NCBI GenBank assembly: GCA_027488905.1 | Contig: JAIYAT010000027.1 | Location: 1 to 44,974 of the forward strand | Direction: 5' to 3' | Length of the DNA: 44,974 nt | Source: Bacteroidota bacterium | GTDB taxonomy: Bacteria > Bacteroidota > Bacteroidia > UKL13-3 | In this document: positions 8,513 to 16,762 of the stretch, piece after piece | Position numbering within the stretch: position 1 is the first letter of the stretch | Layout: each line of letters opens with the position of its first letter | Translations under genes and position numbers: made by a program | The notes under the pieces: generated by a model | Databases searched by the model: none | The model's input: only the letters and a program-made list of their open reading frames with translations | What the model was told of the DNA's origin: nothing

Positions 8513-9060
8513 TTTGTTTGAATAACTTTTAAATAATGAATCATTTGCATTCCTAAATTTGTTATTTCCTTTTCGGTTCCTGTGTCAATCAAAAAATCAT
8601 TGTAAGGCAAAGCGCCGTTAATGTTAGCGCCCATGCTAAACTTAGATTTGCTCAAAGCAGAAATTGCTTGAAGTGGAAGCTCTTTTTCAAAGAAAAGGTT
8701 CATCAATAAATCAAATTCAGTATTTAGAAAACTGCTTAATTTTTGTTTGTCTGGCAAATTATATTTGGTAAGTGTTTCTCGCCAATAATACCCAGAACTC
8801 ATATTAAATCTATGATTTTCAGGAAGTTTTTTAGTGTCAATGAACCCTAAGGTAAATACTTTTTTCCCTTCCTTTCTAAGGAGTTCTGCTAAAAGATTTA
8901 CCTGCTCTTCTTGCTTAATAGTGCCAGCATCGTAAACAATCCCAATTTCTTGAATTGAGGAATAATTAGGCATTATTTTGGCTGACCGTTTCTTTTTTAT
9001 TGCAATGCCTTTTAGCAGGTAATTACCTATCGAATCTTTTATGTGTTTAATCCAACCCAT
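8509..9060 (-). CDS. DUF6913-like conserved protein of unknown function
   Basis: 183 residues, no signal peptide and no clear membrane segment. The protein resembles a small Bacteroidota-restricted family, which I recall as DUF6913, mainly through the segment FDLLMNLFFEKELPLQAISALSKSKFSMG (about 115-143) and an N-terminal basic helix. No catalytic motif is apparent. It starts one base after the GT4 stop and overlaps queE by four bases, so it is cotranscribed with both. The family name is from memory and the assignment is moderate. Confidence 0.65.
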   Translation of the reverse strand: MGWIKHIKDSIGNYLLKGIAIKKKRSAKIMPNYSSIQEIGIVYDAGTIKQEEQVNLLAELLRKEGKKVFTLGFIDTKKLPENHRFNMSSGYYWRETLTKYNLPDKQKLSSFLNTEFDLLMNLFFEKELPLQAISALSKSKFSMGANINGALPYNDFLIDTGTEKEITNLGMQMIHYLKVIQTK

Positions 9061-9061
9061 C

Positions 9062-10261
9062 TCACTTTTTTTTCAGTTCTGCCACAAAACCCTCTAACTG
9101 TGCTACAATTTGCTGGTTTTGAAAAGCAGTAAGTGCAAATTTACGCGCTTCTTCGCCAATTTTATCAGCCTCTAAAAGATTTGTAGTGTAAAATAGAATT
9201 GCGTTCTTAAATTCTTCAGGAGAATTTGCCAAAATAAAATGCTTTCCAGCAACGGCTTCAATTCCTTCCATTCCCTTGCTGCTACTGATAATGCATTTGC
9301 CTAAAGCCATGCCTTCCATCACCTTTACGCGCATGCCGCTGCCGCTCAATAATGGAATTACAAGTATTCCGTTTTCCTGCATGTATAAGTCGGAATTTTC
9401 TACTTCACCAACAACTTTTACGCCTTTTTGGTTCAACTTTAGAAAACTTTCTGGCATATTTCTACCTGCAATTTCAAAGCATAATTCTTTTTTTTCGGTT
9501 TGAACCAAAGGCCATATTTTCTCCAAAAAGTAAAGTACAGCAGCTTGGTTTGGCATCCAATCCATGCTGCCTAAATGAAATACTTTTGCTTGGTGTTTAA
9601 CAGGCAACATCTCAGTATTTCTTGGATAGAATCCTACTGGATAGTACAAAGTTGGAACCTTAATATTTAGAGCTGCATAGTGCAAGGCATCTGCTTTTGT
9701 GATGGCCAGAATTCCGTCGAATTTAGCACTCAAAGCAAGTTCTTCTTTTTTAAGCTTAGCTGCTTGGCTTTTAACATAAAATGCCTTGAGCAAGTTTTTT
9801 TCAATTTTGGCTTGTTCTTGCCAAATGTTGAATTCGATATTATGACTTCTTAACAAGCAAATTGCATTAGTTTGATTTCTAACAAAGGGCAAGTATCTGG
9901 CTGTTTGAAGACTTTCAAATATCACTAAATCTGGCGCAAACGTTTGGATCAAACCGCCTAAAATAGCTTCAAACTCTTTTACATAAAACCTGCTTAGGAT
10001 ATATGATTCTTTTTTGAGAAGATTTATAATAGCCCCTTTGATGGTAATTGCATTGTCAATTTCAAATAAGTGAAAGTTAGATAGCTTTTTTACTTTTTCT
10101 GGTAAGGTTTCCCAATTCACATGATGTTTGCTGGTATTTAAAACGGCCGACACCAATTGATGCTGATTGTCGTTTAATCCTTGAAGGTGTGCATAAAAGG
10201 CAAGTGCACCTCCGTCTTTTATGGGCCAAGGAAATCTTGGAAGGATTTGCAGAATTTTCAT
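9062..10261 (-). CDS. Glycosyltransferase family 4 (GT-B fold)
   Basis: 399 residues. N-terminal acceptor domain (PRFPWPIKDGGALAFYAHLQGL) and C-terminal donor-binding domain with VFHLGSMDWMPNQAAV, the E-x7-E-like segment around SGSGMRVKVMEGMALGKCIISS, and GMEGI. This is the GT4 pattern for sugar transfer from a nucleotide-sugar donor. The substrate is unknown; location next to an LPS-transport permease suggests surface polysaccharide synthesis. It overlaps the lptF/G-type gene by four bases. The iterated 10-mer at 9497-9506 encodes VQT 253-255. Confidence 0.88.
   Translation of the reverse strand: MKILQILPRFPWPIKDGGALAFYAHLQGLNDNQHQLVSAVLNTSKHHVNWETLPEKVKKLSNFHLFEIDNAITIKGAIINLLKKESYILSRFYVKEFEAILGGLIQTFAPDLVIFESLQTARYLPFVRNQTNAICLLRSHNIEFNIWQEQAKIEKNLLKAFYVKSQAAKLKKEELALSAKFDGILAITKADALHYAALNIKVPTLYYPVGFYPRNTEMLPVKHQAKVFHLGSMDWMPNQAAVLYFLEKIWPLVQTEKKELCFEIAGRNMPESFLKLNQKGVKVVGEVENSDLYMQENGILVIPLLSGSGMRVKVMEGMALGKCIISSSKGMEGIEAVAGKHFILANSPEEFKNAILFYTTNLLEADKIGEEARKFALTAFQNQQIVAQLEGFVAELKKK
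9497..9506 (-). repeat. Iterated 10-mer, copy 3
   Basis: Inside the GT4 gene, encoding VQT 253-255; flanks match the extended consensus. Confidence 0.85.
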
Positions 10262-11745
10262 TCTACTAATTTCTTTTTAGATTTAAATAGTTTGATGACT
10301 TTATCAAGAAGGTAGCTAAAATCTATATTGAAAAGTTTAGAATCGTTTGAAGCTTTCCATGTGATAAAAAAACCAATTGGCACAAAAACTGCGATGCCTA
10401 ACCACATTCCTTGAAAAGGCGTCCAGGCAAGGGTTTTGGCTGCTTTTTCGCCTGATAAGGAAACAATATGATAGCATACGTAAAATAAGACAGACACAAC
10501 TATTGGTAAGCCAAATCCTCCTTTTCTAATAATTGATCCAAGTGGAGCGCCAATAAAAAACATCACCAAACAGGCTATGGACAAAATAAACTTACGGTGC
10601 CATTCTATTTTATGGCGAACTTGTAATTTGTAGAGTTCCTTATATTCAATAATGCTGTACTCAATTATGTTTTTTGCACTTCTGGCAGAATTAATGGCAT
10701 TGCCGTAAAAGGACAAGGTATTTATTTTGGGAAAATGACTAGAAATATCTGGCTCAGTGGTAGAAACTTTTATCCTTTTTTCATTGGTCACGTAAAGGTT
10801 GCTATCTACGTGCACTCTAGAAAAGTAGTAAAATGGCTGAATAAAGCCAGCTAATTCTTTATGTTTTGTTTTTCTAACCTCCGATAAGGAGTCGCTTGCA
10901 AATTGAAGTTCTATTACATTTAACATTTCCCAATGTTGCTTAAACATGTTTTCATCTGTTCTGCTGAACTTAAAACTGTTCAAATCAAAGGCAATCCTTT
11001 CCTCATTAAAAGTGGTGGTGGTGTGAGGCTGACTGTAATAATATCCTTTAATTTTTTCTAGCTCCTCATATCTTCCTCCTTGAAATAGGTTTAGAAATAA
11101 GTAGCGCCCATCTTCACTCATGGTCATATTTCCTCTTTTAGCAAATAGGATAACAGGGTGGAGTTGACTTTGTCTTTGGTCGTAAATAATAATGTCTTGT
11201 AATTCCTGAGTGTTTCTATCTTTCTTTCCTACTCTAATGGTAATACCAGGAATATCTTGGCTGAAAACGCCTTCTTTGATGGCAAGTGAGGGTTTTTGTT
11301 GACGCACATCATATAAGAGAGAACCTCTTTTGAGATTAGCCTGTGGAATGAGTACATTAGAAACAAAGAAGCCAAAGAGTGAGATTAATACCATAATGCC
11401 CAACATAGGGCGGAACATTTTCCAAATAGAAATACCAGATGCTTTTGCTGCAACTAGTTCATAGCTTTCGCCTAAGGCGCCAAAAGTCATGATGGAGGCA
11501 AGCAAAACTGAAAGTGGGAGGGCTTGCGGGATAAGGCTTGCCGAGAAATAGAAAAGCAATTCAGCAATTACTAACCAATCTAAACCTTTTCCAATGAGTT
11601 CATCTACATAAAGCCAAACTATCTGCATGAGTAAGATTAGCATTACAATGATAAACGTAGGAAAGAAAGCCCTCAAATAGCTATTTATGATGAGCTGATA
11701 AAATTTCTTCACTTGATATGGATTGAGATAAATTTGAATACTCAA
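10258..11745 (-). CDS. LptF/LptG (YjgP/YjgQ) family permease
   Basis: 495 residues. Six membrane segments: three near the N-terminus (about 25-47, 62-85, 107-130) and three near the C-terminus (about 388-405, 412-430, 440-462), separated by a large periplasmic beta domain. This is the LptF/G architecture, the inner-membrane part of the machine that extracts lipopolysaccharide and sends it to the outer membrane with LptB and LptC. Motif LPLSVLLASIMTFGALGESYELVAAKASGIS is typical of the coupling-helix region. It is too symmetric between families to decide LptF versus LptG. A possible promoter box lies just upstream. Confidence 0.9.
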   Translation of the reverse strand: MSIQIYLNPYQVKKFYQLIINSYLRAFFPTFIIVMLILLMQIVWLYVDELIGKGLDWLVIAELLFYFSASLIPQALPLSVLLASIMTFGALGESYELVAAKASGISIWKMFRPMLGIMVLISLFGFFVSNVLIPQANLKRGSLLYDVRQQKPSLAIKEGVFSQDIPGITIRVGKKDRNTQELQDIIIYDQRQSQLHPVILFAKRGNMTMSEDGRYLFLNLFQGGRYEELEKIKGYYYSQPHTTTTFNEERIAFDLNSFKFSRTDENMFKQHWEMLNVIELQFASDSLSEVRKTKHKELAGFIQPFYYFSRVHVDSNLYVTNEKRIKVSTTEPDISSHFPKINTLSFYGNAINSARSAKNIIEYSIIEYKELYKLQVRHKIEWHRKFILSIACLVMFFIGAPLGSIIRKGGFGLPIVVSVLFYVCYHIVSLSGEKAAKTLAWTPFQGMWLGIAVFVPIGFFITWKASNDSKLFNIDFSYLLDKVIKLFKSKKKLVE

Positions 11746-11758
11746 TTAAAATGCCAAA

Positions 11759-11766
11759 CAAAGGTA
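11759..11766 (-). promoter_or_regulatory. Possible -7 box upstream of the lptF/G-type gene
   Basis: Minus strand TACCTTTG, an exact TAnnTTTG match 13 bases before the ATG at 11745. No clear TTTG at the expected upstream distance. Confidence 0.45.
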
Positions 11767-11828
11767 GGCATTAAGCTTACTATCAGAAAAGATGGAATGG
11801 AAAATAAATTAGGCTGATAAATTTTCAA

Positions 11829-12215
11829 TTAACCACCTAAAAGGGTTCTTAGCTCATGAACCTGATTTTCCCACAATAATATTGTGTTTTTTTCATCTGA
11901 GGGCTCCACAAAATCTGTTACAACAAGCGCCACATCATCTGTTAGCTCGTCTTGTAAAATTTCAAATTCAAAATATTCTTCAATATGAGAATCTTTCCAT
12001 CTAAAACGGATGCCTTTGTTGGGTTGCTTTTTCAGTAGTTCAGCAATATTCTCGTCTCCATCCCACTTAAACTTATAGAAGTTATTGTAAATATCAACGT
12101 CACTGCAAAACCATTGAGAAAGACCCGATGGAGAACTTATGTAGTTAAACAACATAGCAGGGGAAGCTTTGATTTCAAACTCCATCCTAATCTTCTTCTT
12201 CGAACTTTTAACCAT
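11829..12215 (-). CDS. START-like domain protein
   Basis: 128 residues. It resembles the Bacteroidota START-like family of the SRPBCC/Bet v1 fold: MEFEIKASPAMLFNYISSPSGLSQWFCSDV at the N-terminus and a final amphipathic helix (LLWENQVHELRTLLG). The fold has a hydrophobic cavity for lipids or other small ligands, but no ligand is known for this group. No signal peptide, so cytoplasmic. Its promoter is clear; the gap to the downstream permease is 83 bases with a second possible promoter, so it may or may not belong to that operon. Confidence 0.82.
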   Translation of the reverse strand: MVKSSKKKIRMEFEIKASPAMLFNYISSPSGLSQWFCSDVDIYNNFYKFKWDGDENIAELLKKQPNKGIRFRWKDSHIEEYFEFEILQDELTDDVALVVTDFVEPSDEKNTILLWENQVHELRTLLGG

Positions 12216-12237
12216 TGCTTAGTCTTTAGGTTTAGAG

Positions 12238-12267
12238 CAAATATATATTTTTAGGCGAGACTGCAAA
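12238..12267 (-). promoter_or_regulatory. Promoter of the START-like gene
   Basis: Minus strand TTTG at 12267-12264, an 18-bp spacer, then TATATTTG at 12245-12238, an exact TAnnTTTG match. A copy of the iterated palindrome (12276-12285) lies nine bases upstream of the TTTG element. Confidence 0.7.
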
Positions 12268-12275
12268 GTTTTTTT

Positions 12276-12285
12276 GGTTCAAACC
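12276..12285 (+). repeat. Iterated 10-mer, copy 4 (intergenic)
   Basis: Part of a perfect 8-2-8 inverted repeat TTTTGGTT CA AACCAAAA, nine bases upstream of the promoter of the START-like gene. Confidence 0.85.
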
Positions 12286-12303
12286 AAAATAAAATATATT
12301 TCT

Positions 12304-13341
12304 TTAGAATTGACTTTTAGTTAAAGTAAAACCAAAGGTTGTTCCAACACCAATATTACTTCTAACATTTACGCTTTGTCTGTGGGCCTCAATGATATGC
12401 TTAACAATGGCTAATCCTAAACCTGTTCCACCTTCTTGAGACTCGCGAGTTCGACTTTTATCTATTCTATAAAAACGTTCAAAAATTCTAGTTAAATGTT
12501 CTTGTTCCATACCCGGACCATTATCTGCAATTTCTATTAAGATATTTTCGTCCATATCGTAATAGGCGGCTGTGGTTGTGCCTTGGTCTCTACCGTATTT
12601 TATAGAATTGCTAATCAGGTTTACCAATACTTGCCTAATTCTGTATTTATCTGCATATACATAAAATGGATGGTTACAGCCATCTTTAACTAAAAGTTGC
12701 ACTTTTTTAGAATGCAATTGCTCATAAACATCTTTCACCAATAAATTGATGTCGAATCGCTCCATTTCCATGGTTAACTCGCCACTTTCAAGTTGTGAGA
12801 TGGCAAGTAAATCAGCAACTAAATCGCTTAATCGGTCTGCACTTTTTGCGGCCTTTTCTAGAAATCTTGAATTTACAGAAGGATCTTCCATTGCGCCATC
12901 GATAAGCGTATGAAGGTATCCTTGAATGTTGAAAATAGGCGTTTTAAGTTCATGAGAAACATTGCCTAAAAACTCTTTTCTAAAATCCGCCAATCTTTTA
13001 AGCTGGTCTATTTCCATTCTGTTATCTCTTGCCCATTTGATAACTTCTTTGTTCATTTCTCCAATTGGATCTTTATCCCAATCGAAGTTTTGCAAAATGG
13101 CGTCGTATTTTTGGGTTTTGAGACTGTGAATAGTCTTGTAAATGAGTTTTATTTTTCGGTAAATGAAAAATTCGAGGGTGTAAAAAAAAAGGAAAAAGCT
13201 TAACCCAAATGTTAAGGTAAAGATAATTACGGAATTAATTAGTTCCCATTCTGACAGAAAAAAACTCACTACACCCAAAATTGCAGAAATAACCAAAGAG
13301 ATTAAGAATGCGATATAGATGGGTTTAGGGTTTCTTGTCAT
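12304..13341 (-). CDS. Sensor histidine kinase, PhoR-like
   Basis: 345 residues. Two membrane segments (about 8-30 and 36-60) with a very short loop between them, so there is almost no periplasmic sensor domain. Then a linker, the H-box NVSHELKTPIFN with phospho-accepting His130, the N-box NLISNSIKYG, and the ATP-binding DNGPGM, FERFYR and GTGLGLAIVKHI motifs. It phosphorylates the response regulator encoded immediately upstream, whose gene overlaps it by four bases. The short loop suggests sensing within the membrane or through partners; the signal is unknown. There are no phosphate genes nearby, so a PhoR name would be premature. Confidence 0.92.
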   Translation of the reverse strand: MTRNPKPIYIAFLISLVISAILGVVSFFLSEWELINSVIIFTLTFGLSFFLFFYTLEFFIYRKIKLIYKTIHSLKTQKYDAILQNFDWDKDPIGEMNKEVIKWARDNRMEIDQLKRLADFRKEFLGNVSHELKTPIFNIQGYLHTLIDGAMEDPSVNSRFLEKAAKSADRLSDLVADLLAISQLESGELTMEMERFDINLLVKDVYEQLHSKKVQLLVKDGCNHPFYVYADKYRIRQVLVNLISNSIKYGRDQGTTTAAYYDMDENILIEIADNGPGMEQEHLTRIFERFYRIDKSRTRESQEGGTGLGLAIVKHIIEAHRQSVNVRSNIGVGTTFGFTLTKSQF

Positions 13342-14015
13342 GCTTCAAACTTGTATCCTACTCCTTTAACAGTGCCGATGTAATCGTCACCTAGTTTTTC
13401 TCTAATTTTTCTGATATGTACATCAATCGTTCTATCAACAACCAAAACTTCCTCACCCCATACTTTTTCTAAAATGTATTCTCTGGTAAATACTTTTCCA
13501 GGTTTGGTAGCTAATAAGAAAAGTAGTTCAAATTCTTTTCTTGCTAATTGAATTTTGTGATCACCGCGATAGATTAAGAAGGATTCTCTATCAATAATAA
13601 TGTCTTTTACCCTGATAGAAGGAGAGGCTTCTTCTTTTATTTTTCTTCTAAGAATAGCATTTAGTCTTGTAAGCAAAACTTTTGGCTTAATTGGCTTAGC
13701 GATATAATCATCTGCACCAGCGTTGAAACCTTCTATTTCTGAATATTCTTCTGCTCTTGCTGTTAAAAACACTACAAATGTTTTGCTAAATTCTGGATCA
13801 GATTTAATAATTCTACATGCCTCTAGACCGTCCATAACAGGCATCATTACATCCAAAAGAATCAAATCAGGTTTAACTTTTAAAGCAATTGGAATTGCTT
13901 CTTTTCCATTGTTCGCAACCCATACCTGATATCCTTCTTTTTTTAAGTTGTAACTGATAAATTCGCAAATATCGGCCTCATCATCCACTACAAGGATTTT
14001 TCCAATGTTTTCCAT
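13338..14015 (-). CDS. OmpR/PhoB family response regulator
   Basis: 225 residues. Receiver domain with acidic pocket D11/D12, phospho-acceptor Asp55 in LLDVMMPVMDG, Thr85 and Lys107 (AKPIKPK). The C-terminal winged-helix DNA-binding domain (about 130-225) has the family ending DRTIDVHIRKIREKLGDD and GVGYKFEA. It overlaps the kinase gene by four bases, so the two are expressed together. Targets are unknown. Confidence 0.94.
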   Translation of the reverse strand: MENIGKILVVDDEADICEFISYNLKKEGYQVWVANNGKEAIPIALKVKPDLILLDVMMPVMDGLEACRIIKSDPEFSKTFVVFLTARAEEYSEIEGFNAGADDYIAKPIKPKVLLTRLNAILRRKIKEEASPSIRVKDIIIDRESFLIYRGDHKIQLARKEFELLFLLATKPGKVFTREYILEKVWGEEVLVVDRTIDVHIRKIREKLGDDYIGTVKGVGYKFEA

Positions 14016-14105
14016 GGGTTAATTTTTTGGTAAGATTCCACCTTTCAACTTATGTCAATGTAAACATACTGTTAATAAATCATTATGCAGCATTTGATGT
14101 TAACT

Positions 14106-15236
14106 TTAAAAACCAAAAATTTCTTTTAGTTTCTTTTCTAAAGCCTCACCCCTAAGTTTTGTGGCAATAATTTTTCCTTCTTTGTCTACTAGCACGGTGT
14201 ATGGAATTGCGTCAATTCCATATTTGCCAACGAGTGGTGAATTCCATTTTTGTAAATCAGAGCCATGAGTCCAAAGTAATTTATCTTTATTAATTGCTTC
14301 AATCCATGCTTCTCTATTATCATCTAAGCTAACGCCAAAGATTTCAAAACCTTTGCTTTTGTATTTATTGTAAAGTAATACATTTTTAGGATTATCTTTT
14401 CTGCAAGGGGCGCACCAGCTTGCCCAAAAATCTATCAATACAATTTTGCCAGTTAAAGAAGAAAGACTTATTGATTTTCCAAATGGGTCGCTAAGGGTTA
14501 TTTCTGGCGCTGCTGCTCCAATATCAGTTTTCATTAATGTTTCAACCTTAGTATGTAAAACATTGCTGTACTTAGAGTAGGGGAAATTCTTTTGTGCATT
14601 GTCGTCTATTAATTTTAGGAAGCTCAATGGCGCATCTGGCAAAAGAAAATTACTCGCAAACAAGGCTGTGAAAGATTCAGGCATGGTCTCAGCTAGGTCC
14701 ATTAACGCGTTTTGGTGGGCAGACTGTAAACTGTCAAATGCGTTTCTAATTTCTGTTTCTACTTCAGGTGTCATGGTTTCTGGAGTATAATTAGCAAATC
14801 TTTGTTCTATGGTTTGACCCGACTTAAAGAATGAAGTATTTAAGTTAAAGAGTTTCTTAAGTTTTAAGTTTTCTTCTGGTCCGCTAACAGCATATTCAGT
14901 AGGTTGGTTGGCATCAATCTCTAAATTAAAGTTTGCATTTGTATCTACTACCAATGCAATGTCACCATCTTGGTTGAACCTAATAATACAAAAGGTTCTT
15001 TCTGGTAAAACACCTTGCATGGTAAAACTACCATCTTCACCAACTGCTGCGGTGTCTAACAAAACTAGGCCAGTTGGTGTTAGTTCATGCAAAGCTAAAC
15101 TGTTGATGGTGCCTGCATTTTTTAGTTTCCCTTGAATTGTAAATCCTTTTTTTGATTTTGAATCAGAGGTATTACAGCTCGTTTGGGTCAAACCCAAAAC
15201 AATAAAGAGGCTAAAAACTATTAATAAATTTTTCAT
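14106..15236 (-). CDS. TlpA-like thioredoxin-fold lipoprotein with N-terminal DUF4369-like domain
   Basis: 376 residues. Signal peptide ending in a lipobox-like TSC near residue 21. Residues about 30-130 resemble the DUF4369 beta domain often fused to such proteins in Bacteroidota (FTIQGKLKNA). From about 240 the protein is a TlpA/AhpC-type thioredoxin fold with the redox pair CAPC (Cys275, Cys278) in WASWCAPCRKDNP and a cis-Pro in IPYTVLVDKEG. It probably reduces or isomerises disulfides in exported proteins while anchored to a membrane. It starts two bases after the gatB stop and is cotranscribed with it. Confidence 0.88.
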   Translation of the reverse strand: MKNLLIVFSLFIVLGLTQTSCNTSDSKSKKGFTIQGKLKNAGTINSLALHELTPTGLVLLDTAAVGEDGSFTMQGVLPERTFCIIRFNQDGDIALVVDTNANFNLEIDANQPTEYAVSGPEENLKLKKLFNLNTSFFKSGQTIEQRFANYTPETMTPEVETEIRNAFDSLQSAHQNALMDLAETMPESFTALFASNFLLPDAPLSFLKLIDDNAQKNFPYSKYSNVLHTKVETLMKTDIGAAAPEITLSDPFGKSISLSSLTGKIVLIDFWASWCAPCRKDNPKNVLLYNKYKSKGFEIFGVSLDDNREAWIEAINKDKLLWTHGSDLQKWNSPLVGKYGIDAIPYTVLVDKEGKIIATKLRGEALEKKLKEIFGF

Positions 15237-15238
15237 TT

Positions 15239-16708
15239 CTATGATTTTTCTAGTGCTTCAATTAACAAATTGGTTGCTGCTTTCGGGTCTGCTTTACCTT
15301 TGCTTGCCTTCATTACTTCTCCCATAAAAAGGCCTGTTAAGCTTTTCTTACCTGCTTTATATTCTGCAACTTTTTCAGGGTATTTTGCTAATGCATCTGC
15401 AATCCATTTGTTTAACTCTCCTGTATCACTTTCTTGCAGTAAATTTAACTTTTCTGCTAGTTGTAATGCAGATAGATGATGTTCTTCTAGCATGGCAGGG
15501 AATAACCTTTGCGAAGCTGCACTATTGCTAATTTTATTTTCGTCTATAAGTGAAATAATTTCTGCAATTTTTGCAGGCTGTAGCACAAAGTCATTTATCT
15601 CAAGGGCTTGTTCATTTAGATAACCCTTGATGTTCACCATTAACCAGTTGGCAGCGGCTTTTGCGTTGTTAGTGTGTTTTAGAATAGCTTCAAAATAGGC
15701 TGCAATGTCTTTATTTTCAGTTAACACTTGTGCATCATATTCACTAAGGCCAATTGCCTTGGTAAATTTCTCAAATAATGCACTTGGCAGTTCTGGCATT
15801 TTGGCTTTCACTGCTTCTAAAAAAGAGGCTGTAATGTGCAAAGGTGGCAAATCTGGTTCAGGAAAATAGCGGTAATCACTCGCTCCTTCTTTGCTACGCA
15901 TAGTAAGGGTTCGGCCTTTAATTGCGTCAAAGTTACGTGTCTCCTGATAAATGGTTTCACCGGTTTCTAGGGCGGTTATTTGTCTTTCGATTTCAAAGTC
16001 TATGGCCCGTTGTACATTTCGCATGGAGTTCATGTTTTTAACCTCCACCTTAGTTCCAAAGGCACTTGCTCCTTTGATTCTTACAGAAATATTGGCATCA
16101 CAACGAAGACTGCCTTCTTCCATGTTGCCATCACAAATATCTAAATACCGCACTAACTTTCTGATTTCACTAATGTATTGATAAGCCTCTTCACCCGTCC
16201 TGATATCAGGTTCTGAAACAATTTCGATGAGTGGAACACCAGCCCTGTTCAAATCTATTAAACTGTGGTAAACATCTTGGTCGTGCATACTTTTACCAGC
16301 ATCTTCCTCCATGTGAATACGAGTTATTCCAATGAGCCTTTCACTGCCATCCTTCATCCGAATGCTAATTTTCCCTGCCGTACAAATGGGAGTTTTGTCT
16401 TGTGTAATTTGATACCCTTTAGGTAAATCTGCATAAAAATAGTTTTTGCGCGCATAGTATTGATGCGAAGCAATTTCGCAATTGCAGGCAATTCCCATTT
16501 TTATAGCATTCTCAACTACCACTTTATTGTGCTTTGGCAAAGTTCCGGGATGGCCAAGACTAATAGGGCTTACTTGTGTATTTGGCTCACCTCCATAAGT
16601 GTAGGGGTCAGAACAATAAGCCTTACTTTTTGTAAGCATTTGAGCATGCACTTCCAAGCCTATTACGGCTTCATATTTTTCGAAATCAATAGTTTTTGAG
16701 TCACTCAT
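15239..16708 (-). CDS. gatB: Asp-tRNA(Asn)/Glu-tRNA(Gln) amidotransferase subunit B
   Basis: 489 residues, usual length. Signature GLEVHAQMLTKSKAYC at the N-terminus, YARKNYFYADLPKGYQITQ, and LRCDANISVR in the GatB core; the C-terminal YqeY-like domain runs from about 340. GatB recognises misacylated tRNA and works with GatA and GatC to form Gln-tRNA and Asn-tRNA; neither partner is in this window, as expected when the genes are dispersed. Confidence 0.96.
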   Translation of the reverse strand: MSDSKTIDFEKYEAVIGLEVHAQMLTKSKAYCSDPYTYGGEPNTQVSPISLGHPGTLPKHNKVVVENAIKMGIACNCEIASHQYYARKNYFYADLPKGYQITQDKTPICTAGKISIRMKDGSERLIGITRIHMEEDAGKSMHDQDVYHSLIDLNRAGVPLIEIVSEPDIRTGEEAYQYISEIRKLVRYLDICDGNMEEGSLRCDANISVRIKGASAFGTKVEVKNMNSMRNVQRAIDFEIERQITALETGETIYQETRNFDAIKGRTLTMRSKEGASDYRYFPEPDLPPLHITASFLEAVKAKMPELPSALFEKFTKAIGLSEYDAQVLTENKDIAAYFEAILKHTNNAKAAANWLMVNIKGYLNEQALEINDFVLQPAKIAEIISLIDENKISNSAASQRLFPAMLEEHHLSALQLAEKLNLLQESDTGELNKWIADALAKYPEKVAEYKAGKKSLTGLFMGEVMKASKGKADPKAATNLLIEALEKS

Positions 16709-16717
16709 ACAAGGAGA

Positions 16718-16725
16718 CGAAATTA
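16718..16725 (-). promoter_or_regulatory. Possible -7 box of gatB
   Basis: Minus strand TAATTTCG, one change from TAnnTTTG, about 10 bases before the gatB ATG. No clear upstream TTTG. Confidence 0.4.
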
Positions 16726-16762
16726 CATAAATACTCGAAGGGGTTTAGAAAAAAATAAATTT

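Noticed and set aside
12272-12289. The 8-2-8 inverted repeat as terminator of the histidine kinase gene
   Set aside because: On the minus strand the stem is followed by A residues rather than T; it is better explained as a copy of the iterated motif.
13338-14015. Naming the response regulator and kinase phoB/phoR
   Set aside because: Only general family similarity; no pst or phosphatase genes nearby.
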